Source of the DNA: JBOGED01 sp050743625
GTDB taxonomy: Bacteria > Actinomycetota > Nitriliruptoria > Euzebyales > Egibacteraceae
Direction of reading: 5' to 3'
Assembly (NCBI GenBank): GCA_050743625.1
Contig: JBOGED010000160.1
Span: 1 to 8,918 of the forward strand
DNA: 8,918 nt
Shown here: one piece after another, positions 1 to 6,182 of the stretch
Layout of the letters: each line of letters starts with the position of its first letter
Numbering within the stretch: position 1 is the first letter of the stretch
Notes under the pieces: generated by a model
Seen by the model: only the letters and a program-made list of their open reading frames with translations
Told to the model about the DNA's origin: nothing
The model's database searches: none
Translations under genes and position numbers: made by a program

Positions 1-73
1 GTCGGGCGCAGCGACCTAAAGCGATCGTCGGAGCGGAGCCCGACGCAAACGCGACCCGGCGCGCATAACACCC

Positions 74-439
74 TTAGGCCACCCAGACCTCAGAACAGGC
101 GTAGCGGCCCGAACGGCAGCTGTTTCCCGTCGTGCACTCACCGCAGCCGTACGTCCGCCCGCCGGAGGCGCAGTACCATGCCCGCTTGCGGTAGCCAGAT
201 GGGCAAAAAAAGCCCGGGCCGCTGCCCCCGCAGTTGGTCGAGCTCCCCAGATTGCAACAGCCGGGACCGGCGTGCGCTGGCTCGCTCAGCGCGGTGACGC
301 CCGAAACACTCCCCACCACGGCGAGGCCGACGCGACCCATCCAACTCAAGAATCCTCGCCTGCCTTTGGCATGCTCAGCTTGAGGGGTTGACGGGCCTTC
401 CGGCGTCGCATCGTCAGTGGGTTCGAACTGTTGCCGCAT
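74..439 (-). CDS. Tat-exported small Cys-rich protein, methylamine-dehydrogenase-light-chain-like
   Basis: The 121-aa product has a polar N-terminus, a twin-arginine motif (RRGFL, residues 27-31), a hydrophobic stretch (about 37-51) and an AHA cleavage site near residue 57, so it should be exported folded. The mature part of about 64 residues has nine cysteines (61, 62, 70, 79, 90, 99, 102, 108, 115), including a CC pair and a CGEC motif, and exactly two tryptophans (88 and 119). The overall look recalls the disulfide-rich light chain of methylamine dehydrogenase (MauA), which however has twelve Cys and a Trp-derived cofactor. I infer a small disulfide-stabilised extracytoplasmic protein. It is the last visible gene after MauE- and MauD-like genes, with a 45-nt gap. 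The ATG at 439 is preferred over the GTG at 448 because AGGTGA lies 5 nt before it. A 7-bp inverted repeat (1-7 with 38-44) lies downstream. Function is unknown; membership of the MauA family is tentative. Confidence 0.75.
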   Translation of the reverse strand: MRQQFEPTDDATPEGPSTPQAEHAKGRRGFLSWMGRVGLAVVGSVSGVTALSEPAHAGPGCCNLGSSTNCGGSGPGFFCPSGYRKRAWYCASGGRTYGCGECTTGNSCRSGRYACSEVWVA

Positions 440-444
440 GAGCT

Positions 445-450
445 TCACCT
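445..450 (-). promoter_or_regulatory. Ribosome binding site deciding the start of the Cys-rich gene
   Basis: On the minus strand AGGTGA lies 5 nt before the ATG at 439. The alternative GTG start at 448 falls inside this Shine-Dalgarno sequence, so the shorter protein is favoured. Confidence 0.55.
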
Positions 451-484
451 CGCTATCAGGGTCCGAAACAGCATGATTCGTTGG

Positions 485-1024
485 TTATCCGTGCGACGGG
501 CTGAGCGGGCGGACGACCGGAAGTACGGAGAACAGCTGCCGTGAAGATGGCACGGTCTGTGCCCGCTCGATCCGTCCGTCCTGGATGAAGATGGCGCTCG
601 GCGTGATGTCCAAGCCGAGTCGGCCAGCGATATGGCCCTGGAGATCGACGAGAACGCGCTCGTTCTGGAGCGCGAACTCTTCGATGAACATGTCCGCGTC
701 GTCATTGAACACCGGCTCGACGACGACCCAGAGCGTTTGTGGTACCGCTCCCCGAAGGGCAGCGGCGATAGATCGGCAGGTGGCGCACGTGTTCGAGAGG
801 AACAACACCATCGCGATCTGCGCGCCGTCCAACGCCGCCGGTAGGCCGATCGCGCTTGGCTGCGCGCCTTGCCGCGCTCCGAGGTCGAGCGGCAACGGGC
901 GATCCACCAGGTCGAGATGGGTCCGGATCTGTTGTACCTGCCGGAACATCTCGACCATCGCGCCGAGCTGGATGAACACCACGGCCGCGAGGAGAGCGAG
1001 CAAGACGAGGACGGCGGCGTTCAT
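485..1024 (-). CDS. MauD/TlpA-like membrane-anchored thioredoxin-fold protein
   Basis: The 179-aa protein starts with one membrane anchor (residues 3-22) followed by an extracytoplasmic domain. That domain holds a thioredoxin-type CATC motif (C80, C83) after a hydrophobic beta strand, and an ITPS stretch near residues 145-149 that fits the cis-proline loop. MauD has this architecture; it is required for disulfide formation in the methylamine dehydrogenase light chain. The start ATG overlaps the stop of the upstream MauE-like gene (ATGA). No Shine-Dalgarno sequence is visible before it, which suggests translational coupling. The Cys-rich exported protein encoded next is the obvious candidate substrate (inference). 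A longer reading from 1099 would bury the start inside the upstream gene and add a hydrophilic, non-conserved tail, so it is rejected. Confidence 0.8.
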   Translation of the reverse strand: MNAAVLVLLALLAAVVFIQLGAMVEMFRQVQQIRTHLDLVDRPLPLDLGARQGAQPSAIGLPAALDGAQIAMVLFLSNTCATCRSIAAALRGAVPQTLWVVVEPVFNDDADMFIEEFALQNERVLVDLQGHIAGRLGLDITPSAIFIQDGRIERAQTVPSSRQLFSVLPVVRPLSPSHG

Positions 1025-1635
1025 CGGAGGAGCGCCCCTTTTTGATTGTTCGTGGAGAGGGGTAGGCCCGGGCGCGTCGCCAGAGTCGTGGAACCCCAAC
1101 TGTCTTGCAGCGCGATGCGCTCAGCCCGCAGCTCGCGCCACAGCCGCAGCTGCGCGGGAATCCGGCAGCACGCGAGCACTGTCACGGCGGCGCTGAGGCT
1201 GAGCAGACCTTGCCGAGGACTCCAGGTCGGAGGCTCGAGGCTCGCCAGGATGACGAGTGCGATCCAGCACGGGAGCGACCAGACCTGGCGCCAGCCGAGG
1301 CGTCCCGGCGCCAAGCTGCCGAAGCAGTTGCACGAGACCGGCTGCTTGGAGACCAACGCTTTCGCTCCAGCGGCGGCAAAGGCAGCCGCGAGCGCGATCA
1401 CCAAGGCACGTGGCCAGGGTTGGGTTGGCGCCGCGACGAGGGCGACCCCGGTGAGCAACTCGACCGCGATCAGCCCGGCAGCCGTGGGCTGGCTCAGCTC
1501 CTGTCGGATACCAAGCTGCTCGAACGTCCGCCTGAGATCCGGCAACCCGAGAACCTTGGATAGCGCCGCAACGGTGAAGGCAGCGGCGAGTACAAGCTGC
1601 GAAGTGTCGGAAAGCAAACCGACACCTATTCTCAT
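1021..1635 (-). CDS. MauE/DoxX-family membrane protein
   Basis: The 204-aa protein has about five hydrophobic segments (roughly 12-28, 52-69, 77-95, 117-134 and 143-160). A CNCFG motif at residues 102-106 matches the CxCFG signature that MauE-type proteins carry beside a membrane helix. MauE proteins work with MauD in periplasmic thiol/disulfide chemistry during methylamine dehydrogenase light-chain maturation, and related DoxX proteins act in quinone-linked redox reactions. The N-terminus (LSKVLGLPDLRRTFEQLG) is also typical of the family. This is the first gene of the apparent three-gene operon. The start is uncertain: GTG at 1644 is possible, an in-frame stop lies just upstream of that, and neither start has a clear Shine-Dalgarno sequence. 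Confidence 0.8.
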   Translation of the reverse strand: MRIGVGLLSDTSQLVLAAAFTVAALSKVLGLPDLRRTFEQLGIRQELSQPTAAGLIAVELLTGVALVAAPTQPWPRALVIALAAAFAAAGAKALVSKQPVSCNCFGSLAPGRLGWRQVWSLPCWIALVILASLEPPTWSPRQGLLSLSAAVTVLACCRIPAQLRLWRELRAERIALQDSWGSTTLATRPGLPLSTNNQKGALLR

Positions 1636-1749
1636 CCCGAGCACCGCAACGCGGTCCCGCGCTCATCCCACTTCAAGCTCATGACGCGATATCCCGTCCC
1701 CGGTTCCCCCGTCGAGCCGGCCGCGACCAGGATGTCACGGCAGGATCGC

Positions 1750-1755
1750 AGCCTA
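1750..1755 (-). promoter_or_regulatory. Possible -10 box for the mauE-like operon
   Basis: TAGGCT on the minus strand is the same hexamer as the likely -10 of the diiron-protein gene at 4719. It lies downstream of the 1799-1827 hairpin and about 115 nt before the MauE-like start. No convincing -35 was found. Confidence 0.25.
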
Positions 1756-1798
1756 ATGCAAGGCTCGCATAAAGCAGATCCCTTTCATAGAGGCCAAC

Positions 1799-1827
1799 CG
1801 GATGGGACCGCTCTGCGGTCCCATCCG
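1799..1827. repeat. Perfect 13-bp hairpin, possible bidirectional transcription stop
   Basis: The arms CGGATGGGACCGC and GCGGTCCCATCCG pair without mismatch around a 3-nt loop (TCT). The hairpin lies 90 bp past the stop of the 77-aa peptide gene and before the mauE-like operon. Neither strand has a U-tract after it, so it is not a canonical intrinsic terminator. It could still stop transcription, protect an mRNA 3' end, or bind a protein. The 281 bp between the two genes (1636-1916) hold no other feature I can support. Confidence 0.85.
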
Positions 1828-1916
1828 TAGATTCATTCTCTTCGGGTGGCCTGCTTCGCGATGAGCGGTGAGCACCGATCACCTCGATACGCAACCGACT
1901 TTTACTTTATGGCACG

Positions 1917-2150
1917 TTAAAAGGGCAATCCCCGCGACCCAAGAAGATCGTCGGCTTCGGCACTGGTAAGGGCGGAAGTCCCACCCGCCACATCGCTATC
2001 GACCCCAGCGCCGCCCGTGGTCCCATTGCCCCCAATAGCAACGGCGGTGTCATTCCCGGGCGTGGCGTGGGCGACTGCGGCAGATCCCACTGCCATCAGG
2101 CCCGCCAATGCCATCGTGGCAAGGATCGTTGATAACCTTTGACGCGTCAT
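1917..2150 (-). CDS. Small secreted Gly-rich peptide, unknown function
   Basis: The 77-aa product begins with a basic tip (TRQR), a hydrophobic core (residues about 6-26) and an AHA cleavage site near residue 28, a standard Sec signal peptide. The mature part of about 49 residues is rich in Gly, Ala, Asp and Thr, has no cysteine and ends GSRGLPF. The start is chosen because GGGAGAAGAA directly precedes this ATG; an upstream start at 2246 would add 32 hydrophilic residues before the signal peptide. I do not recognise the mature sequence. It lies upstream of and parallel to the MauE/MauD/Cys-rich genes, separated by a hairpin, so it may be independent. It could be a precursor peptide or a cell-envelope peptide; the sequence does not decide. 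Confidence 0.65.
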   Translation of the reverse strand: MTRQRLSTILATMALAGLMAVGSAAVAHATPGNDTAVAIGGNGTTGGAGVDSDVAGGTSALTSAEADDLLGSRGLPF

Positions 2151-2593
2151 TTCTTCTCCCCCGTGACGTACAGATGACCGAAATGTCAACCTATGGGCTG
2201 ATGAGAGCGTTTCCGCTTTTCCCCGCTCCCCCAGCCGATCTCTCACGGTAACGGAGCACCGCCTGGGGGATCAAGGAAAATCGCGAGGGCTCCTCAGACG
2301 CGGGGATCCTTGCGGTTGTGACGGGTTTGTTACGGGACATATGCGCCCGCGCATCTCGCACACAACCACCGCCGACGGTGCCCGTCCCGCAAGGCGCGAG
2401 GAGCGACGCATACCCGATGGATACGCGAGCGACGAGCAACGCCGCGAGAGCGGGGCGTGGGATGTGCAGTCGAATGCCAAAGGAATCTCCGCTATGGACC
2501 ACTTAGCCTGGATCCACCGCTGGGGGCGCGTACAACCTGCAGGGTGAGCGGTCGACGCAGGCTCCCTGGGTGCTGCCGCTGGTGGATTCAGGT
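2151..2593. other. Gene-free stretch upstream of the secreted-peptide gene
   Basis: The 443-bp interval has only overlapping low-quality reading frames with no recognisable protein. On the minus strand it should hold the peptide gene's promoter. A perfect TTGACA (2184-2189) is present, but the -10 region 17 bp downstream is poor. A structured patch at 2196-2236 pairs GGCT with AGCC and GAGAGCG with CGCTCCC (one mismatch), and TCCCCCAG (2227) can pair with CTGGGGGA (2263) instead. This could be a structured 5' leader or two alternative stems. No known riboswitch consensus was recognised. Confidence 0.4.
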
Positions 2594-3229
2594 TTAGGCA
2601 TCTACCGGCTGGCCGGGCGCCAGGTCGCGGAACTCGGTGCCTTGTGGCTCGCCGAACTGCCGGAACAACCGGTAGTGCAGCTCGGGCTTGGCAAGGACGG
2701 CCTCGTGCATTGGCACGGCCAACCTCGGTTTGACGGCCCGAAGGTAGTCGATCGCCTCGGATACCTTCATCCATGGCGCGCCAGCGGGCAGGCCCAGGAT
2801 CTCGACCGCGGCGGGAGGCTGCGTGAAGGCGTCTCCCGGGTAGAAGAAGCGCTCCCCGACGAGGTAACCCACGTTCGGGGGAACCGGCACCTCGGGGTGG
2901 ATCGAGGCATGATCCGCGCCGAACACGCGGATCGACACGCCAGCAAGGTCAAGCTCGTCGCCGTCGCGCACTACCCGAGCCGGCAGCCCCGTCCCCGCCA
3001 GTTCTGTTGCGCTCCCCGCGTCCGCCACCAGGACAGCGCCTGGGTTTTGGCGCAGCAGCGGCGGGATGCGATCCAGGTCGAGGTGGTCGGGGTGCCTATG
3101 GGTGATCAGCACGCCATCCAGGCCGGTCAGCCGCTCGAACCCGGAGGAGAAAGAGCCGGGGTCGAGCAGGAGCCTGGCCTCACCCGTCTCCACGAGGAGG
3201 CAAGAATGCCCAAATTTGGTAAGCCGCAT
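2594..3229 (-). CDS. UlaG-like metallo-beta-lactamase-fold hydrolase
   Basis: The 211-aa protein opens with MRLTKFGHSCLLVE, the usual N-terminus of the UlaG/YtnP-like branch of the MBL fold. It carries the metal-binding set HRHPDH (H44, H46, D48, H49), H107, D133 in YPGDAF and H175 in VPMHE, so it should bind two metal ions and hydrolyse an ester, lactone or phosphodiester. The substrate cannot be read from the sequence. The start at 3229 is chosen because the conserved fold starts there and a TACCCT -10 lies 7 nt upstream, implying a leaderless message. A longer frame from 3310 would run into the divergent gene. It shares a 40-bp divergent spacer with the dehalogenase-like gene, which suggests shared control but does not prove a joint pathway. 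Confidence 0.88.
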   Translation of the reverse strand: MRLTKFGHSCLLVETGEARLLLDPGSFSSGFERLTGLDGVLITHRHPDHLDLDRIPPLLRQNPGAVLVADAGSATELAGTGLPARVVRDGDELDLAGVSIRVFGADHASIHPEVPVPPNVGYLVGERFFYPGDAFTQPPAAVEILGLPAGAPWMKVSEAIDYLRAVKPRLAVPMHEAVLAKPELHYRLFRQFGEPQGTEFRDLAPGQPVDA

Positions 3230-3269
3230 GTGGGTGAGGGTACCCGGCGCTGGCTGGCATGATCCCGGT
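3230..3269. promoter_or_regulatory. 40-bp divergent promoter region for two leaderless genes
   Basis: On the plus strand CATGAT (3258-3263) ends exactly 6 nt before the ATG at 3270. On the minus strand TACCCT (3242-3237) ends 7 nt before the ATG at 3229. This spacing places both transcription starts at or next to the start codons, and no Shine-Dalgarno sequence precedes either gene. The -35 regions are weak and would fall in each other's -10 area. Confidence 0.5.
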
Positions 3270-4148
3270 ATGGTGACACCAGAGTTCGACAGCTGCATGG
3301 CCTCCGTCAACGGGATCCGGATGCATTACGTTCGGGCGGGGAGCGGCCCGCTCGTCGTGCTGCTCCATGGCTGGCCGCAGACATGGTTCATGTGGCGCAA
3401 GCTGATCCCCGTCATCGCGGCGCGCTACACCGTCGTCGCCCCCGACCTACGGGGGTACGGGTTGAGCGACAAGCCCCCTACCGGCTACGACAAGCGCACT
3501 ATGGCCTCGGACATCGGAGCGCTCGTGCGTCATCTCGGCTTCGACCGGCTCGCGCTGGTCGGGCACGACCGGGGCGCGCGCGTTGCGCATCGGTATGGCT
3601 TGGATCGCCCGGGCGAGGTGGAGGGGATCGTTGTCCTCGACATCATCCCCACCCGGGAGGTTGTCCGACGCACCGACGCGATGCTCGCGCGCGGGTACTG
3701 GCACTGGTTCTTTCATCTCCAGCCCGACCTTCCCGAGCAGCTCGCTGGACGCGACGTCGAGGGCTACCTGCGCTACTTCTTCGAGCGTTGGACGTACAAC
3801 CGCCCGCCGGTCGAAGAGGCCGTGCCCACCTACGTCCAGGCCTTCAGCCGGCCAGGCGCGCTCCGAGCCGCATTCGACGACTACCGCGCAACGTTCCCCG
3901 ACGATATTGAGGCCGACGACGCGAGCGTCGAGGCCGGTGACCGCCTCCATATGCCACTGCTGGCCTTGTGGGGGGAGGTGGGGCTGACGGCTCGCTTGCC
4001 CGTCCTGGACATATGGCACGAGTATGCGAGCAACGCTCGCGGCGAGGCGATTCCCGAATGCGGGCATTTCCTCCCGGAGGAGCAGCCCGAGCTTGTCGCC
4101 GAGCGCATCATGGCGTTCCTGGACCACACCCCTCTCGCGCAGTCCTGA
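3270..4148 (+). CDS. Fluoroacetate/haloacetate dehalogenase-like alpha/beta hydrolase
   Basis: The 292-aa alpha/beta hydrolase has an HGWPQ oxyanion segment (33-37) and the nucleophile motif GHDRGAR (98-104), with Asp100 as nucleophile, Asp124 as acid and His266 (CGHFLPEE) as base. By my hand comparison with the Rhodopseudomonas fluoroacetate dehalogenase (D110, R111, R114, D134, H155, W156, Y219, H280, recalled numbering), the equivalents are D100, R101, R104, D124, H145, W146, Y205 and H266. The carboxylate-binding arginines and the halide-binding His-Trp-Tyr are therefore all present. The family cleaves the carbon-halogen bond of small haloacids by attack of Asp, then hydrolyses the ester. 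Some relatives are epoxide hydrolases, so activity is inferred. The start follows the leaderless promoter; ATG at 3297 is an alternative. Confidence 0.88.
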   Translation: MVTPEFDSCMASVNGIRMHYVRAGSGPLVVLLHGWPQTWFMWRKLIPVIAARYTVVAPDLRGYGLSDKPPTGYDKRTMASDIGALVRHLGFDRLALVGHDRGARVAHRYGLDRPGEVEGIVVLDIIPTREVVRRTDAMLARGYWHWFFHLQPDLPEQLAGRDVEGYLRYFFERWTYNRPPVEEAVPTYVQAFSRPGALRAAFDDYRATFPDDIEADDASVEAGDRLHMPLLALWGEVGLTARLPVLDIWHEYASNARGEAIPECGHFLPEEQPELVAERIMAFLDHTPLAQS

Positions 4149-4545
4149 TCCGCTCGCCGAGCGCCTCAAGGTCCGCCCGCTCGATGGAGTGGCGCAGCAG
4201 TGGGAACAGCGCCCGCTCCTCCGTTTCCATGTGCGCTCGCGCGAGGTCGATCAGCCGGCGGGCGGCCTCATCGCTTCCCTCCCCCTCGACCCTGCGCGCG
4301 AGCCTCGCGAACTCGCGATGGTCCTGGAGCTCGCCCGAGACGATGTCGTAGCCGTTTGGCAGAACGGCAGCGATGACTGGGTGGAGGAAGTGTTGCTCCG
4401 TGGCGGTGTGGAGCGTCAATCGCCGCTTGATCTCCTCGATGGCTTCGCGCCGGTCAGCGGTCGCTCCGGCCGGAAGGTCCTCGTACCGCAAGAACGCACG
4501 GTTCACCGCGCGGTGGTCCTCGACGAGGACCTCGATCGCATCCAT
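4108..4545 (-). CDS. Hemerythrin HHE cation-binding domain protein
   Basis: The 145-aa four-helix protein carries the HHE ligand pattern twice: H11 in the first helix, H46 with E50 (HTATE), H76 in the third helix, and H105 with E109 (HMETE). This is the expected non-heme diiron site. Such proteins bind oxygen, nitric oxide or iron and often act in redox or iron homeostasis; the exact role is not readable here. It is transcribed towards the dehalogenase-like gene and overlaps its 3' end by 41 bp, in the unconserved C-terminal tails of both. The start codon lacks a close Shine-Dalgarno sequence (a GAGGG lies about 12 nt upstream). Confidence 0.9.
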   Translation of the reverse strand: MDAIEVLVEDHRAVNRAFLRYEDLPAGATADRREAIEEIKRRLTLHTATEQHFLHPVIAAVLPNGYDIVSGELQDHREFARLARRVEGEGSDEAARRLIDLARAHMETEERALFPLLRHSIERADLEALGERIRTAREGCGPGTP

Positions 4546-4718
4546 ACGAAATAACCGCCCTCAAGTAGCGATAGTCATGGCTTGGTTACCCGGGCGCATG
4601 ACTGTGGAAACGTGGGTGAGTAGTCAGTGGTGCCCGTCATGTTCGAGGGTGGGGTCAGTGTGCGTGGCCGGTGGCCGATCGGCGGACGTTCCGTCCCTCC
4701 GAGCCCGACCCGCCTCGT

Positions 4719-4753
4719 TAGGCTAGCCCGGCTCGGCGGTGCTCGACAAGGAG
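4719..4753 (+). promoter_or_regulatory. Likely -10 box and ribosome binding site of the diiron-protein operon
   Basis: TAGGCT (4719-4724) is a good actinobacterial -10. It would give a leader of about 25 nt containing AAGGAG (4748-4753), 4 nt before the ATG at 4758. The -35 region is not clear. The 212 bp between the hemerythrin and diiron-protein genes show nothing else. Confidence 0.5.
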
Positions 4754-4757
4754 CGTT

Positions 4758-5492
4758 ATGGACACCATCGAACGGTACGAAGAGGGAATCGAGCCGGCCA
4801 GGTCCCGGTTCGGCTCCGCGCCAGCGATCGAGGAGATCACGTCCTGGGACGTCGATCCTGAGCTGATGGAGGCATTCTGCATCTCCTTCTGCGCGCTTGG
4901 TGTGGGCATGACCGAGCCGGTGGAGGGCTGGATCCGCCGTGCTGGCGAGCGCTGCGCCGCCCTCGGCTGTGGTGAGCTAGGCGCCGCCCTGTACGGGCAT
5001 GCGAAGGCCGAGGCCGGCCATCACCTGATGATGATGGACGACGTGCGGGGCCTTTGCGCTAGATGGAACTCCGCACCGGGCAGGCCGCCTCTCGACCCTG
5101 ACGAGCTGCTCGCGTTACCTCGCACGGAGGCGGTCGAGCGGTACCGGCAGCTCCACGAGGACGTGATCGCGGGCCCCGCCCCGTACGCGCAGATCGCGGT
5201 CGAGAACGAGATCGAGATGTTGTCCGTCGAGTACGGCCCCAAGGTGCTCGCGAACTGCGCCCGGCATCTGGGCGGGCAGATCGCTTCCCGCCTCAGCTTC
5301 CTCGTCACCCATATCGATCTTGACCGCAACCACACGCAGTTCAACCGAAGGCAGATGCGTGCGTTCCTCGAGACCCGACCGGAGGCCGTCGACCCCTTGG
5401 TAGAAGCGGGTTCAGCCGCGCTCGACGCGTACGGCGACTTCATCGCTGACTGCGTCGAGCACGCCAGGGCGCTGGCCATGGCAGTGGAGTGA
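4758..5492 (+). CDS. Heme-oxygenase-like diiron (HDO) family protein
   Basis: The 244-aa, largely helical protein shows the ligand pattern of heme-oxygenase-like diiron enzymes (relatives of UndA, SznF, BesC and CADD): ExxH in HAKAEAGHH (E85, H88), a central acidic helix (ENEIEMLSVE, 149-158), and HxxxDxxH in HIDLDRNH (H185, D189, H192). An additional acidic ligand is expected in an earlier helix. Members activate oxygen to oxidise or cleave amines, amino acids or fatty acids, and most orphan members are annotated as iron-containing redox enzymes. The start is well supported by AAGGAG. The stop overlaps the GTG of the next gene, a GNAT acyltransferase, so the two proteins are made together and probably act on one pathway (inference). 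The substrate is unknown. Confidence 0.78.
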   Translation: MDTIERYEEGIEPARSRFGSAPAIEEITSWDVDPELMEAFCISFCALGVGMTEPVEGWIRRAGERCAALGCGELGAALYGHAKAEAGHHLMMMDDVRGLCARWNSAPGRPPLDPDELLALPRTEAVERYRQLHEDVIAGPAPYAQIAVENEIEMLSVEYGPKVLANCARHLGGQIASRLSFLVTHIDLDRNHTQFNRRQMRAFLETRPEAVDPLVEAGSAALDAYGDFIADCVEHARALAMAVE

Positions 5493-6145
5493 GCGCCCCG
5501 TCCCTGACCGCGTTGGCGTGGGATGTCTGCCCGCCGCCAACACCAGGCGCGAGACCTGTGTGGCTCGATGAGGTGCGGGCGTTCCGTGCGCGGGTCCTCT
5601 ACGACGGCGGGCGGCGGCCGGGCTTCATGGCTACAGATGGGCAATACGCCGACCCCGATCCCGCCGACCGTGACGCCTACCACGTCATCGCGTCGAGCGA
5701 CGAGGGGATCGCGGGTTGCTTCCGAGTGGTCCCGCTTGCCGGCGCCCACTCCGGCCTCTGCGAGCGCCTCCTCGGCGGCGATCGGCTCGACGAGGTGCTT
5801 CGCCGGCTCGGCACGGATCGGGCCCGCGTGAGCGAGGGCGGGGGCTGGGCGGTCGACGCCGGCTACCGAGGCCAAGGGTTGGGCTCGCGCCTGCTCGCCA
5901 CTGGAGTCGCGGTGGCCGAGCGGCTCGGGTTGACCGGGATGGTCGGTCTCCCCGGCACCCGCTTCGGCCAGCACCGCGTACTCGAGAGGGTCGGCTCCCG
6001 ACCGGTGCCCTCCGTCGAGCCTTTGACGGTGGAGCCGTTCGCTGATGAGGTCCGCCTGATGTTCGCATGGACCCTGGCGTTGAGCTCAGGATTCCGTGCC
6101 CTCGTGCGCGAAGCCGGAACCGAGATGGGCCTCCGCTTGAGCTGA
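5489..6145 (+). CDS. GNAT-family acyltransferase, possibly N-acyl-amino-acid-synthase-like
   Basis: The 218-aa protein has a GNAT core: a beta strand GGWAVDAGYRGQGLGSRLL (about residues 112-130) contains the acyl-CoA pyrophosphate-binding RGQGLG loop, followed by the usual helix. The N-terminal part (RARVLYDGGRRPGF, DRDAYHVIA, GCFRVVPL) looks more like the FeeM/autoinducer-synthase branch, which uses long acyl donors, than like a simple acetyltransferase; this is a resemblance, not a demonstration. The start is a GTG overlapping the stop of the diiron gene (GTGA), indicating translational coupling. The substrate is unknown. If the FeeM-like reading is right, the pair could make and oxidise an N-acyl amine or amino acid. 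Confidence 0.75.
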   Translation: MSAPSLTALAWDVCPPPTPGARPVWLDEVRAFRARVLYDGGRRPGFMATDGQYADPDPADRDAYHVIASSDEGIAGCFRVVPLAGAHSGLCERLLGGDRLDEVLRRLGTDRARVSEGGGWAVDAGYRGQGLGSRLLATGVAVAERLGLTGMVGLPGTRFGQHRVLERVGSRPVPSVEPLTVEPFADEVRLMFAWTLALSSGFRALVREAGTEMGLRLS

Positions 6146-6182
6146 GGTCCTAAGCGGCCACCGGCGGGGGCGGTGCGGGGTC

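Noticed and set aside
74..439. True methylamine dehydrogenase light chain (mauA)
   Set aside because: It has nine rather than twelve cysteines, a much shorter mature part and no heavy-chain gene in view, so only a resemblance is claimed.
1799..1827. Canonical intrinsic terminator
   Set aside because: The hairpin is perfect, but neither strand has a run of U after the stem, so it is listed as a hairpin and not as a proven terminator.
1679..1894. 71-codon minus-strand open frame between the peptide gene and the mauE-like operon
   Set aside because: It contains the perfect 13-bp hairpin, has no ribosome binding site or recognisable motif, and its composition is not protein-like.
2197..2236. 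Hammerhead-ribozyme-like CTGATGAG followed by a stem
   Set aside because: The stem GAGCG/CGCTC is followed by CCCC instead of the required GAAA, and no matching third stem with a cleavage triplet was found.
2191..2774. Two overlapping minus-strand frames of 103 and 167 codons in the gene-free region
   Set aside because: One runs antiframe through the 3' end of the metallo-hydrolase gene and the other overlaps the upstream region of the secreted peptide. Neither has a family motif or a good ribosome binding site.
5021..5974. Long 317-codon minus-strand open frame
   Set aside because: It lies antisense to the diiron and GNAT genes, which have clear motifs, starts and coupling. The translated product is low-complexity and typical of a GC-rich shadow frame.
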